A DNA stretch of 64,000 nucleotides from Chitinophagaceae bacterium. Its GTDB lineage: Bacteria; Bacteroidota; Bacteroidia; Chitinophagales; Chitinophagaceae. The translations under genes were made by a program, and so were the position numbers. The notes below the pieces were generated by a model, which was not told where the DNA came from, did no database searches, and saw only the letters and a list, made by a program, of their open reading frames with translations. The stretch is taken from NCBI GenBank assembly GCA_016710745.1, contig JADJVB010000013.1, positions 62,001 to 126,000 on the forward strand, read 5' to 3'. Position 1 is the stretch's first letter. Every line of letters begins with the position of its first letter. Positions 8,226 to 17,206 of the stretch are shown here, piece after piece.

Positions 8226-9620
8226 TTATTCTTTCTTAAAAAGATCCTTCTTATCAACCACTTTTACGGGCTTACCCACTTTGAGCGTTTTACTCACAAC
8301 ATCATAAGGCCCGGTAACCACCAGGTCGCCTTCTTTTAAGCCTTCGGTAATTTCTATATTATTGATGTCCTGGATATCAGTTTTAACTTTCACTTTACTT
8401 ACTTTGTTATCCTTATCAATAGTAAATACAACAATTTCAAGATCATCAATAATTGATGAAGCCGGTTTTACCGCCGACTCGTCAACTTTCTTATCGCTGA
8501 TATTGGTACTGTCATTAACGTCACGTGTGGTTACCGCGTTGATCGGTACACTCAACACATCAGCATGTGTTTTTGTTTGAATATCGGCATTGGCACTCAT
8601 GCCCGGACGAAAAGGGAAAGTTCCCTTACCCAGCAGATCGGTATAACTTTCGGCCAGTATCCTGATATACACTTTATACTGGGTTACATCGCCCGTTGCA
8701 CTGGATAAGGCATTTTGTGCCGCCGCACCATTATTGCTGCTGGCGATCTGGGTTACAATTCCCCTGAATTTACGGTCGCTGTAGGCATCAACTTCTACAA
8801 TGGCGCTATCGCCCAGTTTCACCTTAGGGATATCGTTTTCACCCACATCAACCCGTATCTCAATTTTACTCATATCGGCGATGCGCAATATTTCGGTACC
8901 AACGGTAAAGCTGTTACCTGATACACTCTCTCCTTTTTTTACGTTTAACAACGAAACCACGCCATCCCTGGGAGCGGTAATAGCTGTTCTGCTTAGATCC
9001 TTGTTTGCCCGTTGTAAGCTGGCCTGTGCCGTTTGTACATTGGCTTTAGCACTTTGCACATTCGCTTGTCCGCCACGGATACCTTGCACCGCCGCATTGT
9101 AATTGGCTTTGGCGCTTCTCAATGTTGACTCGGCTACATCCATTTCACTCCGGCTGATCACTTTTTCGTCGAATAATTTTTTAGATCGGTCGTAGGTCTT
9201 TTGGGCCTGGTCCATCTGGGCATTCAATGCTTCCAGAGCTGCTTGCGAATTGCTCACCTGTGCCTGCGAGCTGCTTACCTGTGCCTGTGATTGTGCCACA
9301 CCGCTGGCCGCCTGGCTGCGCTGAATATTATATACGTCGGGGTCTATACGAACCAGAAGCTGTCCTTTTTTTACGGTATCGCCTTCCCGAACATTCAGTT
9401 CGGTAATAACGCCGCTGATATCGGGGCTCACTTTTACCTCATCCTCCGGGAAGATCTTTCCGCTTGCATTTACAATTTCGGTAATAGTGCGTTTCTGTAC
9501 TTTTTCGGCAGTAACTTTTAGTCCTTCATCTTTTCCAAAAGCGCCGGTTTGTGACAAAATCACCAGTAACACAACCAATATTCCTATACTAATTAATACC
9601 CATTTTGATGTTTTACTCAT
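8226..9620 (-). CDS. Efflux periplasmic adaptor (HlyD/MacA-type)
   Basis: This 464-aa protein has one N-terminal membrane anchor (residues about 6-24, WVLISIGILVVLLVIL). It is followed by a lipoyl/barrel-sandwich half, a long heptad-rich helical hairpin (about 110-215, rich in QAQVSSSQA-type repeats), the second lipoyl half at TAPRDGVVSLLNVKKGESV, and a C-terminal beta domain. It bridges an inner-membrane pump to TolC. In Bacteroidota it is normally followed by a MacB-like ABC ATPase and permease, but here the next gene is a beta-barrel receptor, so the pump partner must be elsewhere. Confidence 0.92.
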   Translation of the reverse strand: MSKTSKWVLISIGILVVLLVILSQTGAFGKDEGLKVTAEKVQKRTITEIVNASGKIFPEDEVKVSPDISGVITELNVREGDTVKKGQLLVRIDPDVYNIQRSQAASGVAQSQAQVSSSQAQVSNSQAALEALNAQMDQAQKTYDRSKKLFDEKVISRSEMDVAESTLRSAKANYNAAVQGIRGGQANVQSAKANVQTAQASLQRANKDLSRTAITAPRDGVVSLLNVKKGESVSGNSFTVGTEILRIADMSKIEIRVDVGENDIPKVKLGDSAIVEVDAYSDRKFRGIVTQIASSNNGAAAQNALSSATGDVTQYKVYIRILAESYTDLLGKGTFPFRPGMSANADIQTKTHADVLSVPINAVTTRDVNDSTNISDKKVDESAVKPASSIIDDLEIVVFTIDKDNKVSKVKVKTDIQDINNIEITEGLKEGDLVVTGPYDVVSKTLKVGKPVKVVDKKDLFKKE

Positions 9621-9711
9621 AATGTTTTTGGCCCCCTCTATGTCTCCGCCGGGGCGGAAGGAAATAGCGAAGTTTGTTTTTGTTAATTATATAATGTTTG
9701 ATCGCCCACAC

Positions 9712-11166
9712 TTAAAATTTAAGTCCCTGCCCTTTATAAAATTCGAGCACTTTCATTTTAAAAACATAATCAAACTGATTTAATGCGTCCTGCAACCTGA
9801 CGCTAAACAGGTTGTTTTGATTGGTTAATAATTCAAACGTAGACATCAGGCCCACATCATACCTTTTTTGTGCATAGAAAAAAGTACGCTCAGCTGTTTC
9901 AACTGCTTTTCTGCCGGCATTGAATTTTTCGAATGCAACAATGGCGGCATTGTAAGCCTGGTAAATATCCTGCTTCAGTTTTTGATCATCTGCCTCTTTT
10001 TGAAGTTGCTGGTTTATGATATTTATTTTGCTCCTTCTGTAATTGGTGCGGGCACTATAGCCGTTGAAAATGGGAACAGTTAAACCCAGGCCGATACTTT
10101 GGCGAAAATTATCCGAAACCTGGGTAAAAAATGGATTCGAATGAAAATTTCCGTTTCTAACCTGCGCAAATTCGGGCGTAACTACGTTGTAAACAAAATT
10201 ACCGTTAATATCTACGGCCTTTAATCCGGTAGGTAAATCGTTTCCTGTTAAAACCCGGTCGTAATTTGGCGTGTTGAAAGAGGCAGCATAATTACTTCCC
10301 AAACTGCCAAATGCAGAAAAAGATGGATACATAGCGCCTTTGGCAGCGGCAGCAGATTTTTGCACTGCTTTTATTTTGTAATCGTTGTACCGTTGTTGCG
10401 GTAAATTCGCAACGGCCGAGGCGTAGACAGATTCGGGCTGCAAATCGGCTATTTTTTCAACCGGAATTTTTTCCACCGGAGGGGTTTCAATTTCAAAAGG
10501 CGTCGCCGCATCTATAGCCATCAGCGATTTTAATGATAATATACTTTGCTCAACATTTCCCTTCGCGGTGATTACCGCCGAACTGTCCCTGGCAACCTGC
10601 GCTTCCAGTTCCGATGCATTTAACTCCGGCAAACTTCCGGCGTCAACTAGTTTACGGGTATTACTTAATTGAGCATAGGATTGAAGTATCTGTACACGGG
10701 CAATTTTTTCCTGTTCTTTAGCTAATAAAATTTGTAAAAAAGAAGAAGCTACACTCAGCGCAATATCATTTTTTAATTTATCTGTATTGGCACCGGCGGC
10801 TTTTAATTCCCACTCATTGGCGGCTATCGTATTCCGTTTGCTGAACCAGTTGAAAATATCCGCACTACTTTGTAGTTGCATACTGGTTGATAAATAGCTT
10901 TGGGTAATCAAGGTAAAAGTTGTGGGGTCCTGATTCCGGCCATTATTATAACTTGGTCCTCCGCTAAAACTCAGGCTTGGTAACTGACCAAGTTTGCTCT
11001 GCCGTAGCTGTAAAGCTGCAAGTTTAGTTTGGAGGTCCACCTGTTTTATTGAAATATTGTTAGCCATGGCATATTCAATACACTTCAGTAAACTCCATTT
11101 TTCCTGTGCCTGAACCGATAAGGTAAAAGCCAATAATGCAAAAACAGTTAAAAATTTATAACGCAT
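9712..11166 (-). CDS. TolC family outer-membrane efflux protein
   Basis: The protein has about 484 aa from Met at 11166, giving the signal peptide MRYKFLTVFALLAFTLSVQAQ (an in-frame Met lies six codons upstream). It has a duplicated outer-membrane efflux protein domain with the usual long helices and the YDVGLMSTFELLTNQNNL motif near the C-terminus. It forms the trimeric exit duct. It is first in the run TolC, adaptor, receptor. A TAnnTTTG-type box (TATTTTTG) on the minus strand at 11178-11171 sits right before the start codon, hinting at a very short or absent leader. Confidence 0.93.
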   Translation of the reverse strand: MRYKFLTVFALLAFTLSVQAQEKWSLLKCIEYAMANNISIKQVDLQTKLAALQLRQSKLGQLPSLSFSGGPSYNNGRNQDPTTFTLITQSYLSTSMQLQSSADIFNWFSKRNTIAANEWELKAAGANTDKLKNDIALSVASSFLQILLAKEQEKIARVQILQSYAQLSNTRKLVDAGSLPELNASELEAQVARDSSAVITAKGNVEQSILSLKSLMAIDAATPFEIETPPVEKIPVEKIADLQPESVYASAVANLPQQRYNDYKIKAVQKSAAAAKGAMYPSFSAFGSLGSNYAASFNTPNYDRVLTGNDLPTGLKAVDINGNFVYNVVTPEFAQVRNGNFHSNPFFTQVSDNFRQSIGLGLTVPIFNGYSARTNYRRSKINIINQQLQKEADDQKLKQDIYQAYNAAIVAFEKFNAGRKAVETAERTFFYAQKRYDVGLMSTFELLTNQNNLFSVRLQDALNQFDYVFKMKVLEFYKGQGLKF

Positions 11167-11405
11167 ACAACAAAAATAATTCATCTATATGTAAAAAGGA
11201 TAAAACAATTATACAAACGGCAAAGGAGAGTAAACCACGGTTCAAAAGCCTGTTCGGTAGTATTATACGTTTCCATTTAACCAACCGGGCCGCACAGGCA
11301 CCCGGGCAGTGAGTTTTAAGCCGGGCACCTGAAAATATCCGGTTTTCACGGCCGGTTTTTAGCCCAACCGGGTCCCGGCATCATTACTTTCAGGAACGCT
11401 TCCGG

Positions 11406-12772
11406 TTATATCAACTTATCCGACGGGTTAGCCGAATTTTTCTTCAGGTGTAACAGGAAATAAATTAATACAAAAGCTGCCAAAACGGCTGTGCCTGTAA
11501 TCGCGGCTTTGAAGTCGGCTATCGTAATACTGACGGCCACAAATAGGTAGGCCAGGATAAAGATCACGGGCATCAGGGGAATAACTTCATTTTATATATG
11601 CCGGTGCCATCCAGGTGCCTGGTCTTTTTTCGAAACCAAAATATGGTAGCACTGCTCAGAATCATGCCGATGCTGTCGAGAAACATCGTAAAGGTCAATA
11701 TTTTTTCAAACTCCTGTGAAAAGAAAAGGATGACAATGCAGATGGCGGTAAAAATGGTTAGCGAAAACGTGAGCACATTTGATTTTACATTGTGTTGTGC
11801 AAAAGCTTTTGGTAAACTGCCATCATCGCCCATGGCATACATTACCCTTGGATTACTTAACAGCGAACCGTTTACATAGGCCAACACGCCTAAAAAAAGG
11901 AAGGCAGCAAATACCGATGCGCCGGTGTTTCCAAAAATCCGGTCAATAACCACATAAGCAATTTCTTTTTCGCCTTTCATCTGGTTAAAACCTACTACAT
12001 TAAAATAGCTGAGGTTAACCAACATGTATAAACCGATAATGATCAGGATACCGATAAAAACGGCCCGGGGAATATTTTTAGACGGATTGTGTACGTCGTT
12101 GCCAAAATTAATGGTTTGCTGATAACCGCCATAGGTAAAGGATACGGCGATCAGGCTGATGCCGAGGCTCCTGGCCCAGTCGATCCAGGTAAAACCGGTG
12201 TCGGGTTGTACAATGGCCTTTGCCGCGTCATTAACCGCATATTTATCAGGAAAAAATAAAGCAGAGATCAGAACGATCACCATCGTTATCTTGATCATCA
12301 TCAAAATATTCTGCGCAGTAGAACTCGTTTTTAAACCTTTCAAATTGATGAGGTAAAAGCTGATAATGGCAGCACAACTGACCAATGCTTTATCGATATC
12401 CGTCCAGTTACCGGGGAATAATTTTAATAGATACCCGCTCCCGATTAATGCAACGGCGCTGATGCTGGCCGCATTGCTCACCAATATCAAACAGTTAATA
12501 GCAAAAGCAATGCTCGGGTGGTAAGCCTTCGCAAAAACCTTGTAATATCCGCCGGTTACCGGGTAGCGGCTTCCTATTTCGGCATAGGTTAACGCGCCGC
12601 ATAAGGCTACCAAACCGCCGATAGCCCAGGCACTGAAATAAACCGATGGCGAAATCGCGTCCTTGGCACTGGTGGCGGCTGTTCGGAAAATACCCATACC
12701 AATCACAAATCCGATCACGATCATGGTGAGCGAAAACAGGTTTAACTTTTGCGTGGTTTTATTCATGGGCAA
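11406..12772 (-). CDS. APC-family amino acid permease, interrupted by a frameshift
   Basis: The first 399 codons give an APC superfamily transporter (VIGFVIGMGIFRTAA in TM1, about ten membrane segments). The frame then stops (TGA at 11575-11573) right after KMKLFP. In the next frame the sequence continues without a gap as PVIFILAYLFVAVSI and a last membrane helix, stopping at 11408-11406, which restores about 455 aa and twelve segments. One missing base in the G4/C4 run at 11576-11579 explains it. Either a pseudogenising deletion or a sequencing error is possible. The substrate is likely an amino acid; specificity is not visible. Confidence 0.85.
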
Positions 12773-12818
12773 AAGATAGATATAAATTGTAATGCCGTAA
12801 TCAAATACGCTTTATTTT

Positions 12819-12850
12819 TTTGAGAATAGAAGAGCATATCCTTACATTTG
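12819..12850 (+). promoter_or_regulatory. Bacteroidota promoter for the cobalamin riboswitch
   Basis: TTTG at 12819-12822 and TACATTTG at 12843-12850 are separated by 20 bp, matching the Bacteroidota consensus TTTG / TAnnTTTG. Transcription would start near 12856, right at the 5' edge of the riboswitch. Confidence 0.75.
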
Positions 12851-12854
12851 CGGC

Positions 12855-13047
12855 GAATTTGGTTCCCGATTTCAAACCGGGATTAAAAGGGAATCCCGTG
12901 AAAAACGGGAGCTATCCCCGTAGCTGTAAAACGGCCTCCCCAAGCCCCTCCAAACGAGGGGTTTAAAAGGCACTTTTCTCACACCACTGTCTCGCCAATT
13001 GCGGGATGGGAAGGTAAAGTAAACGTTAAGCCAGAAGACCTGCCAGG
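12855..13047 (+). ncRNA. Cobalamin (B12) riboswitch
   Basis: The aptamer is recognisable from GGGAATCCCGTG at about 12889-12900, GGGAGCTATCCCCGTAGCTG, CACTGTC, GGGATGGGAAGG, and the B12 box AGCCAGAAGACCTGCC at 13029-13044. A small extra hairpin (CCCCTC/GAGGGG) sits in the variable arm. It senses adenosyl- or related cobalamin and normally shuts off B12 uptake when the vitamin is plentiful. The gene controlled is the BtuB-like receptor that starts 142 bp further on. Confidence 0.95.
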
Positions 13048-13126
13048 TTTATTAACATTATTCAAGGCTTTCGGGTGAAAGGCAGGAAATGTAACGGCTC
13101 AATGGCTTTTATATCTCTTACACGTT

Positions 13127-13149
13127 GTTGTTGGTGGTTCACCAACAAC
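13127..13149 (+). promoter_or_regulatory. Hairpin in the riboswitch expression platform
   Basis: GTTGTTGGTG-GTT-CACCAACAAC forms a perfect 10-bp stem 40 nt ahead of the btuB-like start. It has no following T-run, so it is more likely part of a translation-controlling platform than a terminator. Its role is inferred. Confidence 0.45.
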
Positions 13150-13188
13150 TTTAACCAGGAAGCAGTCACAAAAAAAATTTTTCAAAAA

Positions 13189-15141
13189 ATGAAAAAGAAA
13201 ATTTTTATTGCGGCTGCTGTTTTATTCAGCAGTCAGGTGCAGGCACAGCGTCTTGTCCCGGTCACTTCGGGCGACAGCACAAAAAATTTAGATGAGGTAG
13301 TGATCACTGCTACCAAAACCATCATTAAGCAATCAGAAACCGGTAAAGTAATCTCGGTGATCAGCAAAGAACAGATCGAACAAAGCAGCGGCAAATCGGT
13401 GGCGCAGGTATTGAACGAACAGGCAGGCATTACCGTAAATGGCGTGTATAATGCAGCCGGCAGTGTACAAACAGTTTTCAGCAGGGGCGCCTCATCCGGG
13501 AGAACATTGATATTGATCGATGGTATACCGGCGGGAGATCCGTCGATGATCAATGGCGAATTTGATCTGAACCTTTTTTCCATCAATGATGTAGAGCGGA
13601 TCGAAATATGCAGGGGCGCCCAATCAACCCTTTATGGAAGCGATGCGATCGGCGGCGTTATCAATATCATTACCGTAAAAAGGGATATAGATAGAGCATT
13701 CCATGTTAAAGCGACCGCGGCATTTGGCAGTAAAAGTACGTTTCGGGGAAACCTGCAGTTATATGGCAAGACAGGTAATTTGGTGTACACAGCCCGATAT
13801 GCAAAACTCAGCACCAAAGGGTTTTCTGCTGCCTACGACAGCAGCGGCACAAAAGATTTTGACAATGATGGTTACGACGGCAATGCCCTAAGCGCCCAGG
13901 TTAAATACCAGGTTATTCCGGCATTATCTGTAAAAACATTTATTCAATACAGCCAGTATACCGCGGATATTGATGCCGGGGTTTTTGCCGATGAAAAAGA
14001 TTATGCTATCAATAACAACACACTCAGCTCAGGATTTGCTGTACATTTTAAAAAGGGCATAGTAAATATGACCGGTAATTATCAATACCGGGAACTGAAA
14101 AGGAGCTACCTGAACGACAGTTTGGATACGCCCGGATTTACAACATACGAGGATAATAAATACAACGGACGAACGCAGTTTGCAGAATTGTACGGCAGCA
14201 TGGAAACCTCGAAATGGCTAACCGTTTTAATTGGTGGAGATTACAGGTGGGCAGCAATGCACCAGAAATATTATTCTGAATCGATGTTTGGCCCCTACGA
14301 TCCTCCTGCTTTCGACAGTTCGTTGCATCAAACCTCTTTTTATGCTTCCCTGTTTTTCAGCGCCCTCAATAAAAAACTACACGTAGAGATCGGCGGACGA
14401 ACCAACAATCATTCCCGGTATGGCAACAATACCACCTTCACGTTCAATCCTTCTTTCACCATAAATAAAAACTGGCGGGTTTTTGGAAGTATCGCATCTG
14501 GTTTCAAAGCACCATCCATTTACCAGGTATTTGACAGTTATAGTGGCAATCCCGATCTGCAGCCCGAAAAATCTGTCAACTACGAATTGGGTATTCAGCA
14601 GTCACATGAAAAACTCAGCAGTCGGCTGATTTATTTTCACCGGGATATTAATAACGGGATTGATTACGATTATGTGAATTTTCAATATGTCAACCTTGTA
14701 AAGCAAAGCGTAGATGGGCTGGAACTGGAACTTTCTGTTCAACCCGTAAAAAATGTTAGTATCACAGCCAATTATACTTTAATAACCGGCAAAGAAGAAA
14801 CACAAAGCAGGAAGAGTACTAAAGACAGCTCCTACAACTACCTCTTACGCCGTCCTAAAAATTCTTTTAACCTGAACCTGGGTTACCGGTTTACAAAAGC
14901 ATTTTTTGCAAGTGTAAGCGCTAAAGCGGTAGGCGACCGCTACGATGTGGGAGGCTATCAGCAGGACGATGTAAAGCTAAACAAGTACTTCCTGTTAAGT
15001 GCCTATGCAGAATATAAATGCAAAAACCACTTTAAGTTCTTCCTGGATGCTCAGAATATTACCAACAAGAAATTTTTCGATCTTCGGGGATACAATGCTG
15101 CTCCGTTTATGCTGAATGGCGGAATAACATTTTCCTGGTAA
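13189..15141 (+). CDS. btuB: TonB-dependent vitamin B12 receptor (BtuB-like)
   Basis: The start at 13189 (rather than 13075, inside the riboswitch leader) gives a clean signal peptide, MKKKIFIAAAVLFSSQVQAQ, and a 650-aa protein. After it come the TonB box region LDEVVITATK, a plug domain with IDGIPAGDPS and IEICRGAQSTLYGSDAIGG, and a 22-strand-type barrel ending in an aromatic residue (FSW). Control by the upstream cobalamin riboswitch makes B12 the likely cargo. A cysteine-rich CWC protein follows. Confidence 0.92.
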   Translation: MKKKIFIAAAVLFSSQVQAQRLVPVTSGDSTKNLDEVVITATKTIIKQSETGKVISVISKEQIEQSSGKSVAQVLNEQAGITVNGVYNAAGSVQTVFSRGASSGRTLILIDGIPAGDPSMINGEFDLNLFSINDVERIEICRGAQSTLYGSDAIGGVINIITVKRDIDRAFHVKATAAFGSKSTFRGNLQLYGKTGNLVYTARYAKLSTKGFSAAYDSSGTKDFDNDGYDGNALSAQVKYQVIPALSVKTFIQYSQYTADIDAGVFADEKDYAINNNTLSSGFAVHFKKGIVNMTGNYQYRELKRSYLNDSLDTPGFTTYEDNKYNGRTQFAELYGSMETSKWLTVLIGGDYRWAAMHQKYYSESMFGPYDPPAFDSSLHQTSFYASLFFSALNKKLHVEIGGRTNNHSRYGNNTTFTFNPSFTINKNWRVFGSIASGFKAPSIYQVFDSYSGNPDLQPEKSVNYELGIQQSHEKLSSRLIYFHRDINNGIDYDYVNFQYVNLVKQSVDGLELELSVQPVKNVSITANYTLITGKEETQSRKSTKDSSYNYLLRRPKNSFNLNLGYRFTKAFFASVSAKAVGDRYDVGGYQQDDVKLNKYFLLSAYAEYKCKNHFKFFLDAQNITNKKFFDLRGYNAAPFMLNGGITFSW

Positions 15142-15193
15142 GCATGTATTGGCATGCACTGTTTTTTATGGATCTGTCAACTTTCTAAAATCA

Positions 15194-15415
15194 ATGGATA
15201 TGACTAAGCATGAAACGAAAAATTGCGAACGTTGTAATTCGGGTTTTGAGTGCAGGGCAGGCAGCATCACGCAATGTCAATGTACCGGAATAAGCCTCAC
15301 CGCAGAAGAACGGGCTTATGTTGGGGCAAAGTATAACGATTGTCTCTGTATTAACTGTTTGATTGCCTTGCAAGAAAAATATTTGCTGTTTAAAGACAAA
15401 TACATCAGGAAATAA
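15194..15415 (+). CDS. Cysteine-rich CWC family protein
   Basis: This protein has about 73 aa from the ATG at 15194 (a second ATG lies at 15200). The spacing of cysteines (CERC, FECRAG, CQCTG, DCLCINCL) and the phrase LTAEERAYVGAKYNDCLC match the small CWC family, thought to bind a metal. Function unknown. It lies about 50 bp after the B12 receptor and is probably part of the same riboswitch-controlled transcript, which suggests a link to cobalt or cobalamin. That link is inference. Confidence 0.8.
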   Translation: MDMTKHETKNCERCNSGFECRAGSITQCQCTGISLTAEERAYVGAKYNDCLCINCLIALQEKYLLFKDKYIRK

Positions 15416-15474
15416 ACACATCTGCCCTACTTTGTTTGTAGCTGGTTATCTTTGCAAATCTAAAACAGAACCCG

Positions 15475-16065
15475 ATGAATTTTGGCAACCTGTCGGTAAA
15501 TGAGATCATTACGATCACCTTTACTTTATTTGCAGTGATCGATATGCTGGGCAATATCCCGGTTTTGGCCTCCCTGCGGGTAAAAATGGGTGGAGAGATC
15601 CGGTCAACGCAGGCAACACTGGCTTCTGGCGCGTTGATGATCTTGTTCTTGCTAATTGGACAACAGTTTTTAGGTATACTTGGCCTGGATGTTCAGTCAT
15701 TTGCCGTAGCTGGTAGTATTGTGATTTTTATCATTGGTTTGGAGATGGTATTGGGTATCGAATTTTTTAAACCGGATGGAAATCCTAAAAGTGGCAGTGT
15801 GGTACCCATTGCATTTCCGTTGATCGCCGGTTCGGGAACACTCACCACCATCATGAGTTTGAAAGCCAATTACGCCGATGTGAATATTTTTATTGGTATT
15901 CTGATCAATTGTATTGTGATTTTTTTGGTACTCAAGTCTTTAAAATGGATTGAAAGAGTATTGGGACCCAATGGCATGACGGTGATCAGAAAGTTTTTTG
16001 GCGTAATATTGCTGGCTATAGCGGTAAAAATATTTGGCAGTAATTTTTCGCATTTGGGATCATAA
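15475..16065 (+). CDS. MarC family integral membrane protein
   Basis: This 196-aa protein has about six membrane segments and the family pattern FAVIDMLGNIPVLASL near the N-terminus and PLIAGSGTLTTIM in the middle. MarC/NAAT-like proteins are inner-membrane proteins of uncertain substrate; the historical link to multidrug resistance has not held up. It has its own likely promoter: TATCTTTG at 15447-15454 fits the -7 consensus, 20 bp before the ATG. Confidence 0.9.
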   Translation: MNFGNLSVNEIITITFTLFAVIDMLGNIPVLASLRVKMGGEIRSTQATLASGALMILFLLIGQQFLGILGLDVQSFAVAGSIVIFIIGLEMVLGIEFFKPDGNPKSGSVVPIAFPLIAGSGTLTTIMSLKANYADVNIFIGILINCIVIFLVLKSLKWIERVLGPNGMTVIRKFFGVILLAIAVKIFGSNFSHLGS

Positions 16066-16071
16066 CATATT

Positions 16072-16143
16072 GGCCTCGTAGTACAATGGATAGTATAAGA
16101 GTTTCCGAAGCTCCAGATCCAAGTTCGATTCTTGGCGAGGCCA
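16072..16143 (+). tRNA. tRNA-Arg (anticodon CCG)
   Basis: The acceptor arms GGCCTCG (16072-16078) and CGAGGCC (16136-16142) pair fully. The T arm is CCAAG-TTCGATT-CTTGG. The anticodon loop TTCCGAA places CCG at 16105-16107, reading CGG (Arg). The CCA end is not encoded. A T-rich stretch follows (about 16148-16157). Confidence 0.93.
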
Positions 16144-16200
16144 CACTATTTTTTTTTACTCCGTATCAAAAAGTCGCCAACCCGTGCCAAAAAGTGCGGG

Positions 16201-16230
16201 CGGGCGGGATTTCAGGTGAGGCCACTAATT
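16201..16230 (+). repeat. Degenerate copy of the tRNA-Arg 3' end
   Basis: GAGGCCAC at 16218-16225 repeats 16137-16144, and the 18 bp ending there match the tRNA 3' end at 14 positions, 81 bp downstream. It could be a relic of a tandem tRNA copy or of an old integration site. No integrase is nearby. Confidence 0.4.
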
Positions 16231-16254
16231 TGACTCCTTCTTTTTAAACAGGCG

Positions 16255-16299
16255 TGTAACTATTGTAACACAGCTTTAATTTTATTAGTTTCACCTTTG
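16255..16299 (+). promoter_or_regulatory. Crp/Fnr-type operator A with -7 box, ahead of TauE/SafE gene
   Basis: TGTAAC-TATT-GTAACA (16255-16270, centre 16262.5) is followed by CACCTTTG (16292-16299), one base off TAnnTTTG. The centre lies 29.5 bp before the first base of the box. The same geometry is found at three other places in the sulfur island. Confidence 0.65.
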
Positions 16300-16321
16300 C
16301 AATTAATTAAAAAATAACCAA

Positions 16322-17122
16322 ATGGAAATTTTAGGGTACGCTTTAGCGGTATTGGTAGGGGTATCGCTGGGATTAATAGGTAGTGGCGGTTCAATTTTAA
16401 CCGTTCCGATTTTAGTTTATATTATGGCGGTAAACCCGGTATTGGCAACGGCCTATTCGTTGTTTATCGTGGGTTCAACAGCCCTGGTTGGTGGTATACA
16501 AAGTGCCCTGTTAAAGAAGGTGGATTTTAAAACCGTCGCTATTTTCGGTGTGCCGGCTATTGCTGCCGTTTATGCAACCCGAATGTGGCTGATGCCGTTA
16601 ATACCGGCTGAAATATTTACTATAGGCAATTTTGTTCTCACGAAGAATATTGGTTTAATGTTATTATTTGCCGTAGTCATGATTTTGGCTTCGGTGAGTA
16701 TGATCAGGCCCGGTAAGCAGAAAGAACAGGATGAAAATGCGCCCCGGGTGTATAATTATCCAATGATCTTATTAGAGGGTGTTGTTGTGGGTTTGCTAAC
16801 GGGACTGGTTGGGGCCGGCGGCGGTTTTCTCATCATACCTGCTTTGGTTATATTGGCCCGCATGCCCATGAAACTGGCCGTGGGTACGTCACTTTTTATC
16901 ATTGCTGCCAAATCCCTCATCGGCTTTATTGGTGATTTACAAGGGAACGAGGTCATCGATTGGAAGCTGTTGGGCATATTCACTGCTTTTTCAGTTGGTG
17001 GTATTTTTATAGGTATTTTATTATCCAAAAAAATACCCGGACAAAAGCTTAAAAAAGGCTTTGGCTGGTTTGTGCTGGTGATGGGCATTTATATTATTAT
17101 CAAGGAATTATTTTTAAAATAA
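16322..17122 (+). CDS. TauE/SafE family sulfite/anion exporter
   Basis: This 266-aa membrane protein has about eight helices and two internally related halves. The halves carry the glycine-rich signatures SLGLIGSGGSILTVPIL and LLTGLVGAGGGFLIIPAL. TauE/SafE proteins move sulfite, sulfoacetate or related organic anions across the inner membrane. As the first gene of a sulfur-oxidation island, downstream of operator A, its probable job is to export the sulfite made by persulfide dioxygenase. Confidence 0.88.
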   Translation: MEILGYALAVLVGVSLGLIGSGGSILTVPILVYIMAVNPVLATAYSLFIVGSTALVGGIQSALLKKVDFKTVAIFGVPAIAAVYATRMWLMPLIPAEIFTIGNFVLTKNIGLMLLFAVVMILASVSMIRPGKQKEQDENAPRVYNYPMILLEGVVVGLLTGLVGAGGGFLIIPALVILARMPMKLAVGTSLFIIAAKSLIGFIGDLQGNEVIDWKLLGIFTAFSVGGIFIGILLSKKIPGQKLKKGFGWFVLVMGIYIIIKELFLK

Positions 17123-17206
17123 AATAGTGGTAATCCTGCCGCTAAACAGGTAGTGTTGCCAAGTGCATAAAGTTTTTCTTTGTGTTCTTTGCGGGAATTC
17201 AAAAAA

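Noticed and set aside
11167..11405. Possible gene between tolC and the permease
   Set aside because: After the permease frameshift is taken into account the remaining 220 bp hold no convincing ORF; only GC-rich CCGGGC-like words were seen.
13075..13188. Upstream start of the B12 receptor
   Set aside because: The extra 38 residues lie in the riboswitch leader and hairpin; the signal peptide begins at 13189.
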